A stretch of DNA of 64,000 nt from Rhodococcus ruber NBRC 15591 (GCF_001894945.1 NZ_BCXE01000021.1:124001-188000); one strand, 5' to 3'. Shown: positions 1 to 13,763, numbered from the stretch's first letter. The notes: generated from the letters alone by a model not told the origin. Numbers and translations: made by a program.

Positions 1-185
1 GCGCGTGCGGCCCGGGGGCCGCCGCGGCCCCACCGGTCCCGGCCACCTCGGGATGCGGCGCGCTCACACCGGCCTCCCTGCCGCGGACGGCGCCGGGGGA
101 CGACGCGGACCCGGGTCCGCCGGGGCGACACGTGAGCATGGAGATCCGACCGGCACACGGACACAATATCGGTAGAGCGACCGGC

Positions 186-199
186 TACTGTTCACCACT
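186..199 (+). promoter_or_regulatory. Possible leaderless -10 box of argA
   Basis: TACTGT at 186-191 fits the actinobacterial TANNNT -10 consensus and lies 8 nt before the ATG at 200. There is no Shine-Dalgarno before that ATG. This suggests transcription starts at or next to the start codon. No convincing -35 box was seen. This is inferred from spacing only. Confidence 0.4.
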
Positions 200-727
200 A
201 TGAATTCGCGGACGACGGACCCGGAACCCCACGACCGCATAGTCGTGCGACGGGCGCGAACCGGCGACATTCCGGAGATCAAGCGACTGGTCGACATCTA
301 TGCGGGCAAGATCCTCCTCGAGAAGAATCTCGTCACGCTGTACGAGTCCGTGCAGGAGTTCTGGGTGGCCGAGACGGCGGGCACCGTCGTCGGCTGCGGG
401 GCCCTGCACGTGCTGTGGTCCGACCTGGGCGAGATCCGCACCGTCGCGGTGGATCCGCGGGTCAAGGGCCGCGGAGTCGGCCACCTGGTCGTCTCCCACC
501 TGATCGACGTCGCCCGCGACCTCGAACTGGAGCGGCTGTTCGTACTCACCTTCGAGGTCGAGTTCTTCGGCCGGCACGGATTCACCGAGATCGACGGCAC
601 TCCCGTCACCGCGGAGGTGTACGCGGAGATGTGCCGTTCCTACGACACCGGTGTGGCCGAGTTCCTGGACCTGAGCTACGTCAAGCCGAACACCCTCGGA
701 AACACCCGGATGCTGCTCTCCCTCTGA
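200..727 (+). CDS. argA: Amino-acid N-acetyltransferase (N-acetylglutamate synthase type)
   Basis: 175-residue GNAT-fold protein that probably acetylates glutamate with acetyl-CoA, the first step of arginine synthesis, in the cytoplasm. It is the short stand-alone acetyltransferase typical of Mycobacteriales (Rv2747 type), without the amino-acid-kinase domain of E. coli ArgA. Residues about 15-45 (IVVRRARTGDIPEIKRLV) form the start of the GNAT fold. The acetyl-CoA loop is VKGRGVGHLVVSHL at about residues 91-104. The C-terminal part (VTAEVYAEMCRSYDTGVAEFLDLSYVK) contains the family YDTGVAEFLDL signature. The ATG at 200 follows a possible leaderless promoter. Identification of the family is firm; the substrate is by homology. 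Confidence 0.85.
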   Translation: MNSRTTDPEPHDRIVVRRARTGDIPEIKRLVDIYAGKILLEKNLVTLYESVQEFWVAETAGTVVGCGALHVLWSDLGEIRTVAVDPRVKGRGVGHLVVSHLIDVARDLELERLFVLTFEVEFFGRHGFTEIDGTPVTAEVYAEMCRSYDTGVAEFLDLSYVKPNTLGNTRMLLSL

Positions 728-758
728 GCCTCTTCCCCCACCACGAATGCGAGGATCC

Positions 759-1043
759 ATGCCGCTGTTCGCTGTCGAGTACACCTACTCCGAGGCCACC
801 GCCGACGGCCGCGACGAGCACCGGCCCGCCCACCGGGGCTGGCTCGGAGAACTCGTCGACGCCGGGACGGTACGCGCGACCGGCCCGTGGGCCGACGGGT
901 CGGGCGCGCTGATCGTCGTCGAGGCTGCGGACGAGCCGGCCGTGCGCGAGGTCATGGCGCAGGATCCCTTCGCGCGTCGCGGCCTGGTCGACGACGTCCG
1001 GATCACGGAGTGGCTCCCGGTGATGGGCGTCTTCAACGACTGA
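759..1043 (+). CDS. YciI-like protein
   Basis: 94-residue protein of the YciI/YCII-related ferredoxin-like family (MPLFAVEYTYSE.... RPAHRGWLGELVDAGTVRATGPWADGSGALIVVEAADE). The paired pattern of an early His (RPAHRGWL) and a later Asp/Pro-rich segment (DPFARRGLVDDVRITEW) is characteristic. The biochemical role of these small dimeric proteins is generally unknown. An ATG at 747 is also possible, but GAGGA at 751-755 sits just before the ATG at 759, so I prefer 759. It lies 31 nt after argA on the same strand and may be co-transcribed with it. Confidence 0.75.
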   Translation: MPLFAVEYTYSEATADGRDEHRPAHRGWLGELVDAGTVRATGPWADGSGALIVVEAADEPAVREVMAQDPFARRGLVDDVRITEWLPVMGVFND

Positions 1044-1066
1044 CGCCCCTCACCGGTGCCGCGAGG

Positions 1067-2053
1067 TCAGGTGAGGTCGGCCTTCTCGCTGCGCGTCTTG
1101 AGCAGACTCGCCACGGTCGTCACCACGAGCACACCGACGATCACGCCCAGCGACAACCACGTCGAGATCTCCGGCACCGCGACGTGCTCCCCGCCGTTGA
1201 CGAACGACAGCGTGTTCTCGTGCAGCGCGTGGAGCACCAGTTTGATCCCGATGAACCCGAGGATCACGGACAGGCCGTAGGACAGGTAGACCAACCGTTC
1301 GAGCAGGCCGCCGATGAGGAAGAACAGCTGTCGCAGGCCCATCAGAGCGAACGCGTTGGCGGTGAACACCAGGTAGGGCTCGCTGGTGAGGCCGTAGATC
1401 GCGGGGATCGAGTCGAGCGCGAACAGGATGTCGGTGAAGCCGATGGCGGCCAGGGCGAGCAGCATCGGGGTCGCGAACCGCTTGCCGTCGATCCGGGTGA
1501 ACAGCTTGTCGCCGTGGTACTCGTCGGTGGTCGGGTACACCTTGCGGACCAGGGAGACGATCCGGTTCTCCCGCTCCTTCTCGTGCTCGACCTCCTCACC
1601 GTGCTCGCGGATCAGCTTGATCGCGGTGTAGATGAGGAATGCGCCGAAGAGGTAGAACACCCAGCTGTAGGTGTTGATGGCCGCGGCACCGACGGCGATG
1701 AACGCCCCGCGCATCACGAGTGCCAGGACGATGCCGATGGTGAGTACCTTCTGCTGGTACTCGCGCGGCACCGCGAAGGTCGACATGATGATCACGAAGA
1801 CGAACAGGTTGTCGACGCTGAGAGCCTTCTCGGTGACGTACCCGGCGAAGTACTCACCGCCGTACGTCGGTCCCCAGACGGCGAACACCACGACGCCGAA
1901 CACCACGGCGAGGCCGATGAACACCGCCGACCAGAAGCCCGACTCGCGCAACGTGGGCGCGTGCGGTTTGCGGACGTGCGCGTAGAAGTCGAAGACGAAC
2001 AGTCCCAGGATCACCAGGATGGTGACGATCCAGACGAGCGGGGTGACATGCAT
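1067..2053 (-). CDS. TerC/Alx family integral membrane protein, probable Mn2+ exporter
   Basis: 328-residue polytopic membrane protein of the TerC/Alx family. It begins MHVTPLVWIVTILVILGLFVFDFYAHVRK and contains the family motifs SVDNLFVFVIIMSTF (about residues 80-95) and FALDSIPAIYGLTSEPYLVFTANAFALMGLRQLFFLIGG (about 200-240). The acidic residues in these membrane motifs are the ones linked to metal transport. About eight membrane helices are apparent. Start choice: the ATG at 2053 follows GGAGG at 2065-2069; an upstream in-frame ATG at 2104 would lie inside the riboswitch and is rejected. Family members with yybP-ykoY riboswitches export Mn2+, which matches the leader here. It is transcribed towards the YciI-like gene, convergently. 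Confidence 0.85.
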   Translation of the reverse strand: MHVTPLVWIVTILVILGLFVFDFYAHVRKPHAPTLRESGFWSAVFIGLAVVFGVVVFAVWGPTYGGEYFAGYVTEKALSVDNLFVFVIIMSTFAVPREYQQKVLTIGIVLALVMRGAFIAVGAAAINTYSWVFYLFGAFLIYTAIKLIREHGEEVEHEKERENRIVSLVRKVYPTTDEYHGDKLFTRIDGKRFATPMLLALAAIGFTDILFALDSIPAIYGLTSEPYLVFTANAFALMGLRQLFFLIGGLLERLVYLSYGLSVILGFIGIKLVLHALHENTLSFVNGGEHVAVPEISTWLSLGVIVGVLVVTTVASLLKTRSEKADLT

Positions 2054-2064
2054 CTGCAGGCATT

Positions 2065-2212
2065 CCTCCGGTAGGCACAGCAAACCACCGGAGGTCTCTC
2101 CCACCTCGACTCACGGCTCCGAGGAGCGGCTTCGAGGTCGACAGCCCCGGGACGACATCGGTGTCGCACGTGTTGACGGAACTGCCGCGAGTTAGGGGAT
2201 ACTCCCCTCCAC
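2065..2212 (-). ncRNA. yybP-ykoY manganese riboswitch controlling the TerC gene
   Basis: Read on the minus strand, the leader contains the class signature GGGGAGTA (2202-2209) near its 5' side, a conserved CCGTCAACACG segment (about 2169-2180), and GGGAGAGACCTCC (2090-2103) on the 3' side. The 5' GGAGG (2206-2210) can pair with 3' CCTCC (2090-2094) to close the P1 stem. The same 3' strand (2087-2094) is perfectly complementary over 8 nt to ACCGGAGG (2065-2072), which holds the Shine-Dalgarno of the TerC ATG at 2053. P1 formation and ribosome-site sequestration are therefore mutually exclusive. This matches the known logic of Mn2+-activated translation in this RNA family. It was identified by eye, not by covariance search. 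Confidence 0.8.
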
Positions 2213-2260
2213 TTCGTCCATTCAACCACATGCGGGAAGCGGCATCGATCCGTGCCGCCC

Positions 2261-4927
2261 CTACTCCGCCGGTGCCGGCGCGTCCGCGTCCCCGCCGCCC
2301 CGGATGGAGAGCAGCAGGCCGTCGAGTTCGTCCGGCTTGACCAGGACCTCCCGCGCCTTGGAGCCTTCGCTGGGACCGACGACCCCGCGGGTCTCCATCA
2401 GATCCATCAGGCGCCCCGCCTTCGCGAACCCGACCCGCAGCTTGCGCTGCAGCATCGACGTCGACCCGAACTGACTCGACACCACCAGCTCGACCGCCTG
2501 CAGGAACACGTCGAGATCGTCACCGATGTCGGGGTCGACATCCTTCTTCTCGCCGGGCTTCGCGGTGGTGACACCCTCGGTGTACTCCGGTTCCTTCTGG
2601 TTCTTGGCGAAGTCGACGACGGCCGCGATCTCCTCGTCGGTGATGAACGCGCCCTGCATTCGGATCGGCTTGCCGGCACCCATCGGCAGGAACAGGCCGT
2701 CACCCATGCCGATGAGCTTCTCGGCACCGGGCTGGTCGAGGATGACTCGGGAGTCCGTCAGCGACGAGGTGGCGAACGCGAGTCGCGACGGCACGTTCGT
2801 CTTGATCAGACCGGTCACCACGTCGACGGAGGGCCGCTGGGTGGCGAGCACCAGATGGATGCCGGCGGCCCGGGCCTTCTGCGTGATCCGCACGATGGCG
2901 TCCTCGACGTCACGGGGGGCCGTCATCATCAGGTCGGCGAGTTCGTCGACGATCGCGAGGATGTAGGGGTACGGCCGGTAGACCCGCTCGCTGCCGAGCG
3001 GCGCGGTGATCTCGCCGGACCGGACCTTGGTATTGAAGTCGTCGATGTGCCGGACCCGGTTGGCCTGCATGTCCTGGTAGCGCTGCTCCATCTCCTCCAC
3101 CAGCCACGCGAGAGCGGCGGCTGCCTTCTTCGGCTGGGTGATGATGGGCGTGATCAGGTGCGGGATGCCCTCGTACGGCGTGAGCTCGACCATTTTCGGG
3201 TCGATGAGGATCATCCGGACCTCGTCCGGGGTGGCCCGCACGAGCAGCGACACGAGCATCGAGTTGACGAAACTGGACTTGCCGGAGCCGGTGGAGCCGG
3301 CGACGAGCAGATGCGGCATCTTGGCCAGGTTCGCGCAGACGAAGTCGCCCTCGATGTCCTTGCCGAGCCCGATCACCAGCGGATGGTGATCCTTGCGTGT
3401 CGACGGAGCGGCGAGCACGTCGGCCAGACGCACCAGTTCGCGGTCCGAGTTCGGGACCTCGATGCCGACCGCGGACTTGCCGGGGATCGGCGCGAGCAGG
3501 CGCACGTTGTCGGTGGCCACGGCGTAGGCGATGTTGCGGGCGAGCGCGGTGATCTTCTCGACCTTCACGCCGGGTCCGAGTTCCACCTCGTACCGTGTGA
3601 CCGTCGGGCCGCGGGTGAAGCCCGTGACCGCGGCGTCGATCTTGAACTGTTCGAGCACCTCGGTGATGGCCTCGATCATCTGGTCGTTCGCCGAACTGTG
3701 CTTCTTGGGCGGATCGCCCTCGAGCAGCAGCCCGAGCGACGGCAGAGCGTAGTCGCCCTCCACCACCCGGTCGGGAACGAGCGGCTCGAGCTTGCCGTCG
3801 TCGGAGGGTTCCTCGACCGGCGGGACCGGCGCGGGAGCCTTCTTGGACCGGGCGCGGGCGCGCGGCGGCTCGGGTGCCGGATCCGGTGCGGGTTCCGGCG
3901 CCGGAGGCGCGGCGGGCGCCGGCTCCGGATCCCACACCGGCAGCACCTCGGTGCGGGCGTCGCCGTCGAATTCGTCCGTCGGGTAGTTCTCGACGGGGGT
4001 ACGCCGCCGGCCCCGGGTACGCCGCTCGACCGGGTAGCCGTCGGCGTCGAACAGAGTCGGGTCGTGCTCCGGGTCGTAGTCGTCGGCGTGGTCCGGGTCG
4101 TACGCGCCGTACTCGTCGTCGGCCCGATAGTGCAGGCCGAAGTACTCGCGGAACATCCCGGGCAGTTCCCGGATCGTCGTGCCGGTGAGCAGCAGGATCC
4201 CGAACCCGGCTGCCATCAGCAGCAACGGCACCGACAACCACACCGTCAGACCGTCGGTGAGGGGCCCGCCCACCAGATATCCGAGGAAGCCGGCGCCCCC
4301 TGCCCGGCCCGCGCCGTCGGTGGGCATGCCCGAGGCGATGTGCCACAGGCCGAGCGCGGGGAGGGCGACGAGTATCGACCCCAGGACGAGCCGGGGCCGG
4401 ATCTCCGGCCGCGGCTCGGTGCGCATGAGGACGACCGCGATCACGAGACCGGTCAGCGGCAGCACGGCGCTGGCGCCGCCGACGAGCGCGCGGACCGCGG
4501 CCTCGATCCAGCCGCCGAGCGGGCCGCCGACGGCGAACCAGACGCTGCCGGCGACGACGACGCTCGCGGCGATGAGCCCGAGGGCGATGCCGTCGCGGCG
4601 GTGGCCGTGCTCGACCTCCGTCACCCTGCCCACCGTGCGGGTGGTGGCACCCACCCCGCGGGCGATCATCGTCCAGCCGGTGCCGATCCCGCGGCCGAGC
4701 GTCTGCAGGACGCCCGGCCGTGATGAACGAGAGGGCGCCTTGCGCCGGGGGCCGGCGGTGCTGCGAGCCGGGCGTCGTGCGGCGGGTTGCCGGCGGGTCG
4801 TCGTGGCGGGCTTGCGGGTGCTGCCCTTCGCCCGCGACGCGCCCGAGGCCCCGGACGAGCCGCGCGCCCCCGACCTCGACCGTGAGGTCGTCGACGACGA
4901 TCCGCGGGCACCCGACTTTCCTGCCAT
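2261..4927 (-). CDS. ftsK: DNA translocase FtsK/SpoIIIE
   Basis: 888-residue septal DNA pump that moves chromosomal DNA during division and helps resolve dimers. There is a basic, Ser/Arg/Pro-rich N-terminus (about residues 1-80) and four membrane helices between about 100 and 265. An acidic/Pro-rich linker follows (about 280-400). The RecA-like motor has Walker [10 protein letters not shown] and Walker [15 protein letters not shown], then [16 protein letters not shown]. The C-terminal gamma winged helix is [33 protein letters not shown], which reads KOPS sites in the family. The start at 4927 (MAGKSGARG) is preferred over 4954 because family proteins begin near this basic stretch. It is followed downstream by the TerC leader, about 50 nt from the ftsK stop. 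Confidence 0.95.
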   Translation of the reverse strand: MAGKSGARGSSSTTSRSRSGARGSSGASGASRAKGSTRKPATTTRRQPAARRPARSTAGPRRKAPSRSSRPGVLQTLGRGIGTGWTMIARGVGATTRTVGRVTEVEHGHRRDGIALGLIAASVVVAGSVWFAVGGPLGGWIEAAVRALVGGASAVLPLTGLVIAVVLMRTEPRPEIRPRLVLGSILVALPALGLWHIASGMPTDGAGRAGGAGFLGYLVGGPLTDGLTVWLSVPLLLMAAGFGILLLTGTTIRELPGMFREYFGLHYRADDEYGAYDPDHADDYDPEHDPTLFDADGYPVERRTRGRRRTPVENYPTDEFDGDARTEVLPVWDPEPAPAAPPAPEPAPDPAPEPPRARARSKKAPAPVPPVEEPSDDGKLEPLVPDRVVEGDYALPSLGLLLEGDPPKKHSSANDQMIEAITEVLEQFKIDAAVTGFTRGPTVTRYEVELGPGVKVEKITALARNIAYAVATDNVRLLAPIPGKSAVGIEVPNSDRELVRLADVLAAPSTRKDHHPLVIGLGKDIEGDFVCANLAKMPHLLVAGSTGSGKSSFVNSMLVSLLVRATPDEVRMILIDPKMVELTPYEGIPHLITPIITQPKKAAAALAWLVEEMEQRYQDMQANRVRHIDDFNTKVRSGEITAPLGSERVYRPYPYILAIVDELADLMMTAPRDVEDAIVRITQKARAAGIHLVLATQRPSVDVVTGLIKTNVPSRLAFATSSLTDSRVILDQPGAEKLIGMGDGLFLPMGAGKPIRMQGAFITDEEIAAVVDFAKNQKEPEYTEGVTTAKPGEKKDVDPDIGDDLDVFLQAVELVVSSQFGSTSMLQRKLRVGFAKAGRLMDLMETRGVVGPSEGSKAREVLVKPDELDGLLLSIRGGGDADAPAPAE

Positions 4928-5009
4928 ACCCGTCAGGTTAGTCGCAATGTCCACAACCGAACCATCCGCAACACCGGCATCAGCCGCGCGCGGTGGTCAC
5001 ACGGGCGGA

Positions 5010-5633
5010 TCAGATGCCGCGACCGGACGCGGCAACCTCCGCGACGTCGGCGGCCGGCCCGGTGGTCTCGACGCGCACCTCGTCACGGCCGAAGGCGTGC
5101 AGCAACAACTCGGACGGTTCGCCGCGCAGGATCACGGTGCGCGGACCGCGCCGACGGACCGTCGCGCGGGTGCCGTCGGGGCGCTCGAACACCACGGTGA
5201 CGTCGGTGCCGCGGTAACCGCGCCGGCCGATCTGCCGGGCCATCTGCCACAGGCGGTCCTGGGTCGGTGCGTCGAGCGGTCGCGGCTGCCACCCGGGCGC
5301 GGCGCGGCGCACGTCCTCGTGGTGGACGAACATCTCCGCGGCATTGGCGATCCCGTCGACGAGGTACAACGGCGACCAGACCGGCGGGCCGGACTCGATG
5401 TCGGCGAGCAACTGCTCCCACGGTCGGTCCGCCGCCCCGGCGCGCACCCGCTCGGTGTGCCCGGCCAGCGGAGGCAGGACGATGCCCGGCATCGTGTCGA
5501 TCCGGCGTTCGCGGACCACGAGATGGGCGGCCAGGTCCCGGGTGGTCCAGTCCCCGCACAGGGTGGGGGCGTCGGGACCGGTCTGCGTCATGGTGCGGAC
5601 GAGTGCGTGTCGTTCGTCACGGGCGAGGCTCAC
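5010..5633 (-). CDS. TIGR03085 family metal-binding protein (DinB/MDMPI-like)
   Basis: 207-residue protein of the mycothiol maleylpyruvate isomerase-like/DinB superfamily. The N-terminus (ARDERHALVRTMTQTGPDAPTLCGDWTTRDLAAHLVVRERR) carries the LCGDWTTRDLAAHL signature of TIGR03085. A central LVDGIANAAEMFVHHEDVRRAAPGW supplies the candidate metal-binding His residues (HHED). Such proteins are thought to bind a divalent metal and may act in mycothiol-dependent chemistry, but the reaction is unknown. The GTG at 5633 is chosen because TACAGT (5641-5646 on the minus strand) is 7 nt upstream, making it a likely leaderless start. A GTG at 5642 is also in frame. Confidence 0.75.
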   Translation of the reverse strand: MSLARDERHALVRTMTQTGPDAPTLCGDWTTRDLAAHLVVRERRIDTMPGIVLPPLAGHTERVRAGAADRPWEQLLADIESGPPVWSPLYLVDGIANAAEMFVHHEDVRRAAPGWQPRPLDAPTQDRLWQMARQIGRRGYRGTDVTVVFERPDGTRATVRRRGPRTVILRGEPSELLLHAFGRDEVRVETTGPAADVAEVAASGRGI

Positions 5634-5646
5634 ACGGCCCACTGTA
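5634..5646 (-). promoter_or_regulatory. Leaderless -10 box of the TIGR03085 gene
   Basis: On the minus strand TACAGT (5646 to 5641) is followed after 7 nt by the GTG at 5633. There is no Shine-Dalgarno. The same TACAGT-spacer-GTG layout recurs at 34914 and 59289 in this window. The transcription start is inferred, not shown. Confidence 0.45.
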
Positions 5647-5693
5647 GCGTCGGACCACCGCTGCCGCCGGACCGTCCGCGCCGTGGAGTGCCG

Positions 5694-9221
<3,528 letters not shown>

Positions 9222-9302
9222 CGGTTCTCCTCCAGGTTGTCGATCCAGTCGACCGTAGCGCCGCGCGGGGCGGCACCCGACCGCGGGCTGCATTCCGACG
9301 CC

Positions 9303-9340
9303 TTGACTGACATCACATATGACGTCATGATGGCGTCATG
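9303..9340 (+). promoter_or_regulatory. Leaderless promoter with palindromic operator-like sequence
   Basis: TTGACT (9303-9308) is separated by 17 nt from CATGAT (9326-9331), with the ATG at 9338 6 nt further on. This is a leaderless promoter layout. TGACGTCA (9320-9327) is a perfect palindrome. Half-site-like sequences flank it: TGACATCA at 9308-9315 and GGCGTCAT at 9332-9339. Together they cover the -10 region and start codon. Such an array is what a ribbon-helix-helix autorepressor would use, but binding is inference. Confidence 0.5.
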
Positions 9341-9856
9341 CGCCTCGATCCGTATCTGGATGCGATCACCGATTCCCTCGTCGCCGCCGCGGAACTCGGC
9401 GACGAACAGACCCGCCGGACCGCGGCGGCCCTCGCCGCAGCGGTCGCTGCGCCCGCCCGCCTGGCCGTGCTGCAGGCACTGTCGGACATGGCGGCGGAGA
9501 TCTCGGGCGAACTCGGCGACCGGGTGGTCACCGTACGTCTGGACGGCGACGACGCCGTACTCGAGGTGCGGTCGGAGATGTCCGCCGAAACCCCCAGCCC
9601 TGCCCAGACTTTCGAGGACGTCACCGGAGACATCAGCCGGGTGACCCTGCGCCTGGTCGAGCAGATCAAGGCCCGCGCCGAGGAGGCGGCGGCCCAGAAC
9701 GGCGTGTCGCTGAACTCGTGGGTGTCGCAGGCCGTCCAGGGGGCGCTGCGCGAACAGATGCGATACCAGCGCCGCGCCGACGAGCGCGCCACGAGGCGCC
9801 CCGCCGACGAAACCGGAGCGGGTCCGTCCGAAACCTCCGAGCGCGAGGACGGTTGA
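9338..9856 (+). CDS. Ribbon-helix-helix (HicB/Arc-like) domain protein
   Basis: 172-residue soluble protein. The N-terminal 90 residues (MRLDPYLDAITDSLVAAAELGDEQTRR...) are Ala-rich and helical, followed by a predicted beta strand pair (DRVVTVRLDGDDAVLEVR). A ribbon-helix-helix DNA-binding motif lies at about residues 96-140: RVTLRLVEQIKARAEEAAAQNGVSLNSWVSQAVQGAL, resembling the HicB/Arc antitoxin DNA-binding half. The last 30 residues are charged and disordered. No toxin-like partner is adjacent. The next gene encodes an SRPBCC protein. It probably acts as a transcription factor, and the palindromic sequence at its own start suggests autoregulation. Confidence 0.65.
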   Translation: MRLDPYLDAITDSLVAAAELGDEQTRRTAAALAAAVAAPARLAVLQALSDMAAEISGELGDRVVTVRLDGDDAVLEVRSEMSAETPSPAQTFEDVTGDISRVTLRLVEQIKARAEEAAAQNGVSLNSWVSQAVQGALREQMRYQRRADERATRRPADETGAGPSETSEREDG

Positions 9857-9916
9857 GCGGGAGGCGGTGCGGTACATTGCCGACGCACGTCACCCGAAAG
9901 CCGAGGAAGTGAGCGC

Positions 9917-10354
9917 ATGGCCGTCAGCAGTTCCAGCAGTTTCGAGATCAAGGCCGACCCGAGTCGCGTGATGGCGGGCATCGCCGCGGTCGATCGACTG
10001 CCGGAGTGGTCCGGTCCGCACAAGACCGTCGTCGTCGAGACCACCCACCCGGACGGCCGCCCCCACCGCGTCCGGATGACCGTGTCCATCATCGGAATTC
10101 ACGACGAACAGGTGGTGGACTACTTCTGGAACGGCGACGAGTCGATGTCCTGGACCCTGATCGAGAGCCACCAGCAGCATCAGCAGGACGGCACCTACAC
10201 CCTCACCGCCACCGAGAGCGGCACCCGGGTGGACTTCACCCTCACGATCGACCCGAAGATCCCGCTGCCCGGCTTCATGGTGAAGAAGGCGCAGAGGATG
10301 GCGATGGAGACCGCCGAGAAGGGTCTGACGAAGTTCGTCGAGAAGCTGCTCTGA
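9917..10354 (+). CDS. SRPBCC (START-like) family protein
   Basis: 145-residue protein of the polyketide cyclase/dehydrase or lipid-binding SRPBCC fold: SSSSFEIKADPSRVMAGIAAVDRLPEWSG at the N-terminus and a C-terminal long helix (FMVKKAQRMAMETAEKGLTKFVEKLL) that packs over the ligand cavity in this family. The ligand and function are not known. GAGGAAGTGAGCGC just before the ATG at 9917 supplies the ribosome site. It lies 60 nt after the ribbon-helix-helix gene and may share its transcript. Confidence 0.75.
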   Translation: MAVSSSSSFEIKADPSRVMAGIAAVDRLPEWSGPHKTVVVETTHPDGRPHRVRMTVSIIGIHDEQVVDYFWNGDESMSWTLIESHQQHQQDGTYTLTATESGTRVDFTLTIDPKIPLPGFMVKKAQRMAMETAEKGLTKFVEKLL

Positions 10355-10358
10355 CGCG

Positions 10359-10377
10359 CCGCGCGGTGTCCGCGCGG
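10359..10377. terminator. Bidirectional hairpin between convergent genes
   Basis: CCGCGCGG (10359-10366) and CCGCGCGG (10370-10377) form an 8-bp perfect stem with a 3-nt loop. It sits between the stop codons of two convergent genes. There is no T-tract, as is usual in high-GC actinobacteria. Confidence 0.5.
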
Positions 10378-10860
10378 TCAGACCTCCGGTGACACGGACA
10401 CCGCGACGGTCGCCCCGAGCTCGTAGCAGCGCTCCCGGACCTTCGCGTCGATCGGACCGGTGATCTCGAGGTCCTGCGTGACCTGCGCCAGGGCGAGGCC
10501 CGTGACGAGTTTCCGCACGGAGGCAACGGCGCCCGCGGTGTCGTTGTTGCCGTGCACCCACAGCCCGTACGGCCGCCCTGCGACCGCGTCGAGGCACGGG
10601 TAGTAGACGGTGTCGAAGAAGTGCTTCAGGGCCCCCGACATGTACCCGAAGTTCGCGGTGGTGCCGAACACGTAGCCGTCGGCGGCGAGCACATCCGGCA
10701 CCGTCGCACCGAGCGCGGGCACCGTCCGCACCCGCACCCCGGCGATGTCGGGGTCGTGCGCCCCGGCGAGCACCGCCTCGAGCAACTCGCGGGTCGACGG
10801 GGACGGGGTGTGGTGGACGACGAGCAGCGTGCGCTCGCCGTCGGCAGGAGCCTCGGTCAC
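10378..10860 (-). CDS. Flavodoxin-fold NADPH-dependent FMN reductase-like protein
   Basis: 160-residue flavodoxin-like protein. The phosphate loop is TLLVVHHTPSPSTRELLEAV (about residues 10-29). The flavin-stacking loop is FGTTANFGYMSGALKHFFDTVYYPCLD (about 69-95), typical of NADPH-dependent FMN/quinone reductases. The substrate is unknown. The GTG at 10860 is chosen because TACCCT (10873 to 10868, minus strand) lies 7 nt before it with no Shine-Dalgarno. The open frame continues to 11097 but without family similarity. Confidence 0.75.
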   Translation of the reverse strand: MTEAPADGERTLLVVHHTPSPSTRELLEAVLAGAHDPDIAGVRVRTVPALGATVPDVLAADGYVFGTTANFGYMSGALKHFFDTVYYPCLDAVAGRPYGLWVHGNNDTAGAVASVRKLVTGLALAQVTQDLEITGPIDAKVRERCYELGATVAVSVSPEV

Positions 10861-11017
10861 ACCCTGCAGGGTACGTCGCCGGCCGCGCGGTGTCCGTGCC
10901 CCGCAACGGCACCCGCCACCCGCGCCGGGCCGGGTGCGGGTGCCGCCGACGTGGATCGAGCGCATGTACCGCCCGCGACTGCCGAGGAGAGGACCGATAC
11001 ATTCGCTCGGCGCGGGA

Positions 11018-12318
<1,301 letters not shown>

Positions 12319-12329
12319 TCAGGCCGCGG

Positions 12330-13679
12330 TCACGCGACGAGGGCGCGCACCGACGCGGGCAGGTCCCGGGGCCGCCGGTACGGCCCGGCGACGGCCGCAG
12401 CGAACGGCCGGTGCAGCAGTTCGGCGGCGACCTCTCGGACCTCCGCCGCGCTCACCGACGAGATCCGCTCGAGTGTCTCGGTGACGCTCCAGTGGGTGCC
12501 GTAGCTCAGTTCGCTGCGGCCGATCCGATTCATCCGGGCCCCGGTGTCCTCGAGGCCGAGCACCAGGGCGCCGCGCAGCGAGCCCTTGGCACGGGCGCAC
12601 TCCGCCTCGGTGACGCCGTTGTCGGCGACGTCGGTGAGCACCTCGCGGACGAGGGCGGCCACCTCGCCGAGGTTCTCGGGCTGGCACCCGGCGTAGACGG
12701 AGAACGCCCCGGTGTCGGCGAAGGTGTCCACGCCCGAGTACACCGAGTAGGCGAGCCCGCGCTGCTCCCGGATCTCCTGGAACAACCGTGAGCTCAAGCC
12801 GCCACCGACCGCGGCGTTGAGCACCGACAGCGCCCAGCGCCGGGAGTCGTGGCGGCCGAAGGACCGCACACCGACCGCCAGGTGGGCCTGCTCGCCGTCG
12901 CGGTCGGTGATGCTCAGCGTCGGCGCCGTACGCAGGCGGAGACTGCCCTCCCGCCGGGGGGCGGCGGTCGCGGCGGGGTCGAGGTGCCCGGCGAAGGCAC
13001 GACGGACCAGTTCCACGGTGTGGTCGTGGTCGACGTTGCCGGCGACGGCGACGACCATGCGGTCCGGCGTGTACCGCCGCACGTGGAACGAGTGCAACTG
13101 GGTGCGGGTCATCGCCTCGATCGACTCGACCGAGCCGATGATGGGCCGGCCGATCGGGTGGTCGCCGTACAGCGCGGTGAGGAAGGCGTCCCCGAGCAGA
13201 TCCTCCGGATCGTCGTCGCGCATCGCGATCTCCTCGAGGACGACCTGTCGTTCCAGGTCGACGTCGGCGCTGCGGCATCGGCCGCGCAGCACGACGTCGG
13301 CGACGAGGTCGACGGCCAGGGACAGGTCGTCGTCGAGCACGTGGGCGTAGAAGCAGGTGTGCTCCTTCGCGGTGAACGCGTTGAGTTCACCGCCGACTCC
13401 GTCGACGAGTTCGGCGATGTCGAGCGCCGTCCGGGTGGGGGTGGCCTTGAACAGCAGGTGCTCGAGGAAGTGGGCGGCACCGGCGACGGAGGGCTGCTCG
13501 TCGCGGGAGCCGACGCCCACCCAGACACCGACGGCGGCCGACCGCACGCCGGGCACGTGCTCGGTGACGACGCGGAGCCCCCCGGGCAGGAGGGTGCGCC
13601 GAACCCCGGCGTCGGGTTCGGTGGGCGCCGAGGTGGATGCGGCGACGGACGGGGCGGCGGAGCGGCGGGTGGCAGCCAT
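12330..13679 (-). CDS. pepR: M16 family zinc peptidase
   Basis: 449-residue processing-peptidase-like protease. The inverted zinc motif HxxEH is HFLEH at about residue 68, and the third ligand lies in NAFTAKEHTCFYAHVL about 50 residues later. The C-terminal half (RVEQRGLAYSVYS-type segment, here REQRGLAYSVYSGVDTFADTGAFSVYAG) is the second M16 fold. Start ATG 13679 (MAATRR); a frame from 13754 is less likely. In M. tuberculosis pepR lies directly downstream of pnp; here the nar cluster separates them. Confidence 0.9.
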   Translation of the reverse strand: MAATRRSAAPSVAASTSAPTEPDAGVRRTLLPGGLRVVTEHVPGVRSAAVGVWVGVGSRDEQPSVAGAAHFLEHLLFKATPTRTALDIAELVDGVGGELNAFTAKEHTCFYAHVLDDDLSLAVDLVADVVLRGRCRSADVDLERQVVLEEIAMRDDDPEDLLGDAFLTALYGDHPIGRPIIGSVESIEAMTRTQLHSFHVRRYTPDRMVVAVAGNVDHDHTVELVRRAFAGHLDPAATAAPRREGSLRLRTAPTLSITDRDGEQAHLAVGVRSFGRHDSRRWALSVLNAAVGGGLSSRLFQEIREQRGLAYSVYSGVDTFADTGAFSVYAGCQPENLGEVAALVREVLTDVADNGVTEAECARAKGSLRGALVLGLEDTGARMNRIGRSELSYGTHWSVTETLERISSVSAAEVREVAAELLHRPFAAAVAGPYRRPRDLPASVRALVA

Positions 13680-13763
13680 GAAGATGTTCGACGGTCCTAC
13701 AGGCGAGTGGGTGTGCTGGACTGAACGACTCACACTACACGCGGCGCCGTGCACCCGATCCGG

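Noticed and set aside
1-132. Open frame running from the window edge on the plus strand
   Set aside because: Too short and compositionally biased to assign; no domain or family similarity is visible.
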